Shown here: positions 61,915-64,000 of the stretch, in pieces
Layout: every line of letters begins with the position of its first letter
Numbering within the stretch: the stretch's first letter is position 1
Assembly: GCF_023897065.1 (NCBI RefSeq)
Contig: NZ_JAMHIV010000015.1
Span: 62,001-126,000 of the forward strand
DNA: 64,000 nt
Source: Crossiella sp. SN42
GTDB taxonomy: Bacteria > Actinomycetota > Actinomycetes > Mycobacteriales > Pseudonocardiaceae
Reading direction: 5' to 3'
The notes under the pieces: model-generated
Told to the model about the DNA's origin: nothing
Seen by the model: only the letters and a program-made list of their open reading frames with translations
Database searches by the model: none
Position numbers and translations under genes: made by a program

Positions 61915-64000
61915 CCGGTGGTGAACGTCCAGGTGCCGGAGCCGACGCGGTAGGGGGCGTGGCCGGGGATGGGGGGCAGGGTGACCGCACCGGGCGGGGC
62001 GGTCACCTGGTGGGCGGGGGCGGCGGGCACGTGGATCTCCGCGGTCGCGCCGACCGGGACGGTGGCGGTGAGGGTGAGGCCGGTCTGGGTGGTCTCCCAG
62101 CTGACCGCGGCGCGGCCGCGGACGGTGTCGATGCTGGTGCGGGCCCAGGCCACGCCGGCCCTGGCGTCCGGGCGGATGAGGATGCGTTCGTAGCCGTTGG
62201 CCAGTGGGCGCAGGCCCGCCACGTTCTCGTACAGCCACTGGGTGACGGTGCCCTGGAAGTAGTGGTTGCGGGAGCGGGAGTCCTGGTGCCACATCTCCCA
62301 CATGGTGTCCGCGCCCTGCTCGATCCAGTAGCCCCAGCTGGGTTCGGTGCGCTGCACGGCGATCGCGTGCGCCAGGTCGGCGTGGCCGTGCGCGGTGAGC
62401 ACCGGCAGCAGCACGCTGGTGCCCAGGCAGCCGGTGTTGAGGTGGTTGCCGCGCTTGCGGATGTCCGCGGCGAGACTGTCCACAACGGACTGGACTGACG
62501 CCGCTGGCACCAGGCCGAAGGCCAGCGGGATGGCGTTGCTGGTCTGGCGGTAGCCCTGGTCGCGGTCGCTGCGGTAGTGGCCGCCGCGCAGGAAGGTGCG
62601 GTTGAGGGTGTCCTTGGCCTGCGCGGCGACCGCGCGGTAGCGGGCGGCGGTGGCCTGGTGGCCGAGCAGCTCCCCCATTTCCGCCACCCCGGTCAGCGCG
62701 CGGTGCAGGTAGGCGGTGGCGGTGAGCCGGTTGTCCTCGGGGGCCACGCCCCAGGGCGCGTCCGGGGACAGGAAGTCGCCGAGGGCGGTCAGCGCCAGGC
62801 CGCCGCTCATCCGGTTGATCTCCCAGTCCAGGTAGCGGGTGAGCGCGGGCCAGTGTTCGGCGGCCACCCGGTCGTCGCCGTACCAGCGGTGCATTTCCCT
62901 GGCCAGGAACGGGAAGACGGTGGTCCACTCCGGGGTGGGGGCGAGCTGGCGGTAGCCCCAGCGGCCGCCGTTGGGCACGATCACCGGGACCTGGCCCGCG
63001 CTGTCCTGGGCGTCGGCCAGGTCGCCCGCCCACTTGGCGAACAGGCGCTGCATGCCGAAGGCGTAGGCCATGCTGGGCGCGCCGACCTGGGCGTCGCCGG
63101 TCCAGCCGTTCTTCTCGTACGTGGGGGTGTCGGTGGGCAGGGCGTGCAGGTTGTTCACGATGGTGCGGCGCATCATCCGGTCCAGCTGCTCGAACATCGG
63201 CTCGGCGCAGCGGAACTCGCTGACCTCGGGCACATCGCTGTGCACCAGCCGCCCCAGCACCTCCGCCGGCCGCGGCCCGGTGATCTGCACGTAGCGGAAA
63301 CCCTTGTAGGAGAACCGGGGTTCCCAGGTCTCCGCGCCGGTGCCCGCGGCTATGTACTCGTCGCGCTGCTGGCGGGTGTCCTTGACGTGCTCGTTGACCG
63401 ACTGCACGCTGCCGTCCGGGTTGAGCTTCTCCCCGTGCAGCAAGGAGATCCGGGTGCCTGCCGGGGCGCGGACGGTGATCTTGGTCCAGCCGGCCATGGT
63501 GCGACCCATGTCCGCCACGTGCACGCCGGGCCGCAGCTCGGTGATGCTCGCCGGGCGGATGGTCCCGGTGACCCGGATGGGTTCGTTGGGCTGGGCGCGC
63601 AGGACCCCGGCAGGGGCGGGGACCAGCTGGGCGTCGGTCCAGTGCTGGGGAACGTGCCGGGCGTCGTAGGTTTCGCCGGAGTACTGGGAGTTCGCGCGGG
63701 TGGGGCTGTCGGTGAGCCGCCAGCTGCCGTCGGTGCCGATGGTGGTGCGCCCGCCGTCGGGGTGGTCGATCTCCAGCTGGGCCAGCAGTCTGGGCTCGCC
63801 GTGCCACTTGGCCAGGTGCCAGTCCCAGACGTTGATCGTGGTCATGCCGTAGAAACCGCGGCCCAGTGTGACGTCGAGCCGGTTGTCGCCTTGCTGGAGC
63901 TGGCCGGTGATGTCGTGCACGGCGTAGAGCACGGTCTTGTCGTAGCCGGTGAAACCCGGGTCCAGGACCTGGTCGCCGACGCGGTGGCCGTTGAGCTGGG
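61911..64000 (-). CDS. GH78 alpha-L-rhamnosidase, 5' end outside the window
   Basis: A partial gene: the frame stays open to the right edge (LNGHRVGDQVLDPGFTGYDK before VLYAVHDITG), so the N-terminus is missing. At least 695 residues are present. GH78 features: a beta domain with DVTLGRGFYGM, LRPGVHVADMGRTMAGW, the catalytic region PTYEKNGWTGDAQVGAPSMA with general-acid residues, WTTVFPFLAREMHRWYGD, WGYWIEQGADTMWEMW and a C-terminal beta domain. The enzyme releases rhamnose from plant or microbial glycosides and is probably secreted or cell-bound; the signal region is not visible. Confidence 0.9.
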   Translation of the reverse strand, partial: QLNGHRVGDQVLDPGFTGYDKTVLYAVHDITGQLQQGDNRLDVTLGRGFYGMTTINVWDWHLAKWHGEPRLLAQLEIDHPDGGRTTIGTDGSWRLTDSPTRANSQYSGETYDARHVPQHWTDAQLVPAPAGVLRAQPNEPIRVTGTIRPASITELRPGVHVADMGRTMAGWTKITVRAPAGTRISLLHGEKLNPDGSVQSVNEHVKDTRQQRDEYIAAGTGAETWEPRFSYKGFRYVQITGPRPAEVLGRLVHSDVPEVSEFRCAEPMFEQLDRMMRRTIVNNLHALPTDTPTYEKNGWTGDAQVGAPSMAYAFGMQRLFAKWAGDLADAQDSAGQVPVIVPNGGRWGYRQLAPTPEWTTVFPFLAREMHRWYGDDRVAAEHWPALTRYLDWEINRMSGGLALTALGDFLSPDAPWGVAPEDNRLTATAYLHRALTGVAEMGELLGHQATAARYRAVAAQAKDTLNRTFLRGGHYRSDRDQGYRQTSNAIPLAFGLVPAASVQSVVDSLAADIRKRGNHLNTGCLGTSVLLPVLTAHGHADLAHAIAVQRTEPSWGYWIEQGADTMWEMWHQDSRSRNHYFQGTVTQWLYENVAGLRPLANGYERILIRPDARAGVAWARTSIDTVRGRAAVSWETTQTGLTLTATVPVGATAEIHVPAAPAHQVTAPPGAVTLPPIPGHAPYRVGSGTWTFTTG

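Overview
The window is high-GC DNA from a filamentous actinomycete. The gene families (ALF-repeat proteins, LuxR/LAL and PucR regulators, MmpS-like and DMT membrane proteins, GH92 and GH78 glycosidases, many cytochromes P450) fit the Pseudonocardiales, but no marker gene here fixes the genus.

Left part (about 1-14.4 kb): a module of secreted proteins lies at 2.2-10.1 kb. It holds a trypsin-fold protein with ricin-B and AbfB lectin domains, a barstar-like gene, a putative immunity gene 1 nt behind a 1240-residue ALF-repeat protein with a toxin-like C-terminus, and a divergent small secreted protein. It is followed by an IS1634-like element and a tyrosine integrase next to a 3' half of tRNA-Val(GAC). 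That half-tRNA marks one attachment site of an integrated element, which should extend leftward and may include the module.

Middle part (14.4-31 kb): a zinc-ribbon pseudogene, a large HTH/STAND-NTPase/WD40 protein, two small secreted SH3-like proteins, an I36-like secreted protein, a decayed lipoprotein gene and a WD40 fragment. A second copy of the secreted module follows at 24.1-30.6 kb, with the same parts: trypsin-fold protein (here with a PLL-type beta-propeller), putative immunity gene, 1251-residue ALF-repeat protein with a different C-terminus, and a divergent paralogue of the small secreted protein. In both modules the trypsin-fold protein has lost the catalytic His and Ser in the same way. 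The repeated set is the strongest candidate here for an undescribed system: a secreted polymorphic toxin with a lectin-bearing pseudo-protease partner.

Right part (31-64 kb): a patchwork that looks like an eroded or rearranged secondary-metabolite region. It has a 5'-truncated P450, an SDR stub with a MaoC dehydratase, an intact P450, an ABC/TetR mosaic, a frameshifted LLM oxidoreductase, a MycE-type sugar O-methyltransferase, an ABC ATPase lacking Walker A beside an intact permease, LuxR and LAL regulators, and a LAL gene without its ATPase domain next to a third P450. Ordinary chromosomal genes follow: recQ, a GH92 mannosidase, an EEP-family membrane protein, TetR, a solo LuxR, an O-methyltransferase, a PucR regulator and a GH78 rhamnosidase that runs off the right edge.
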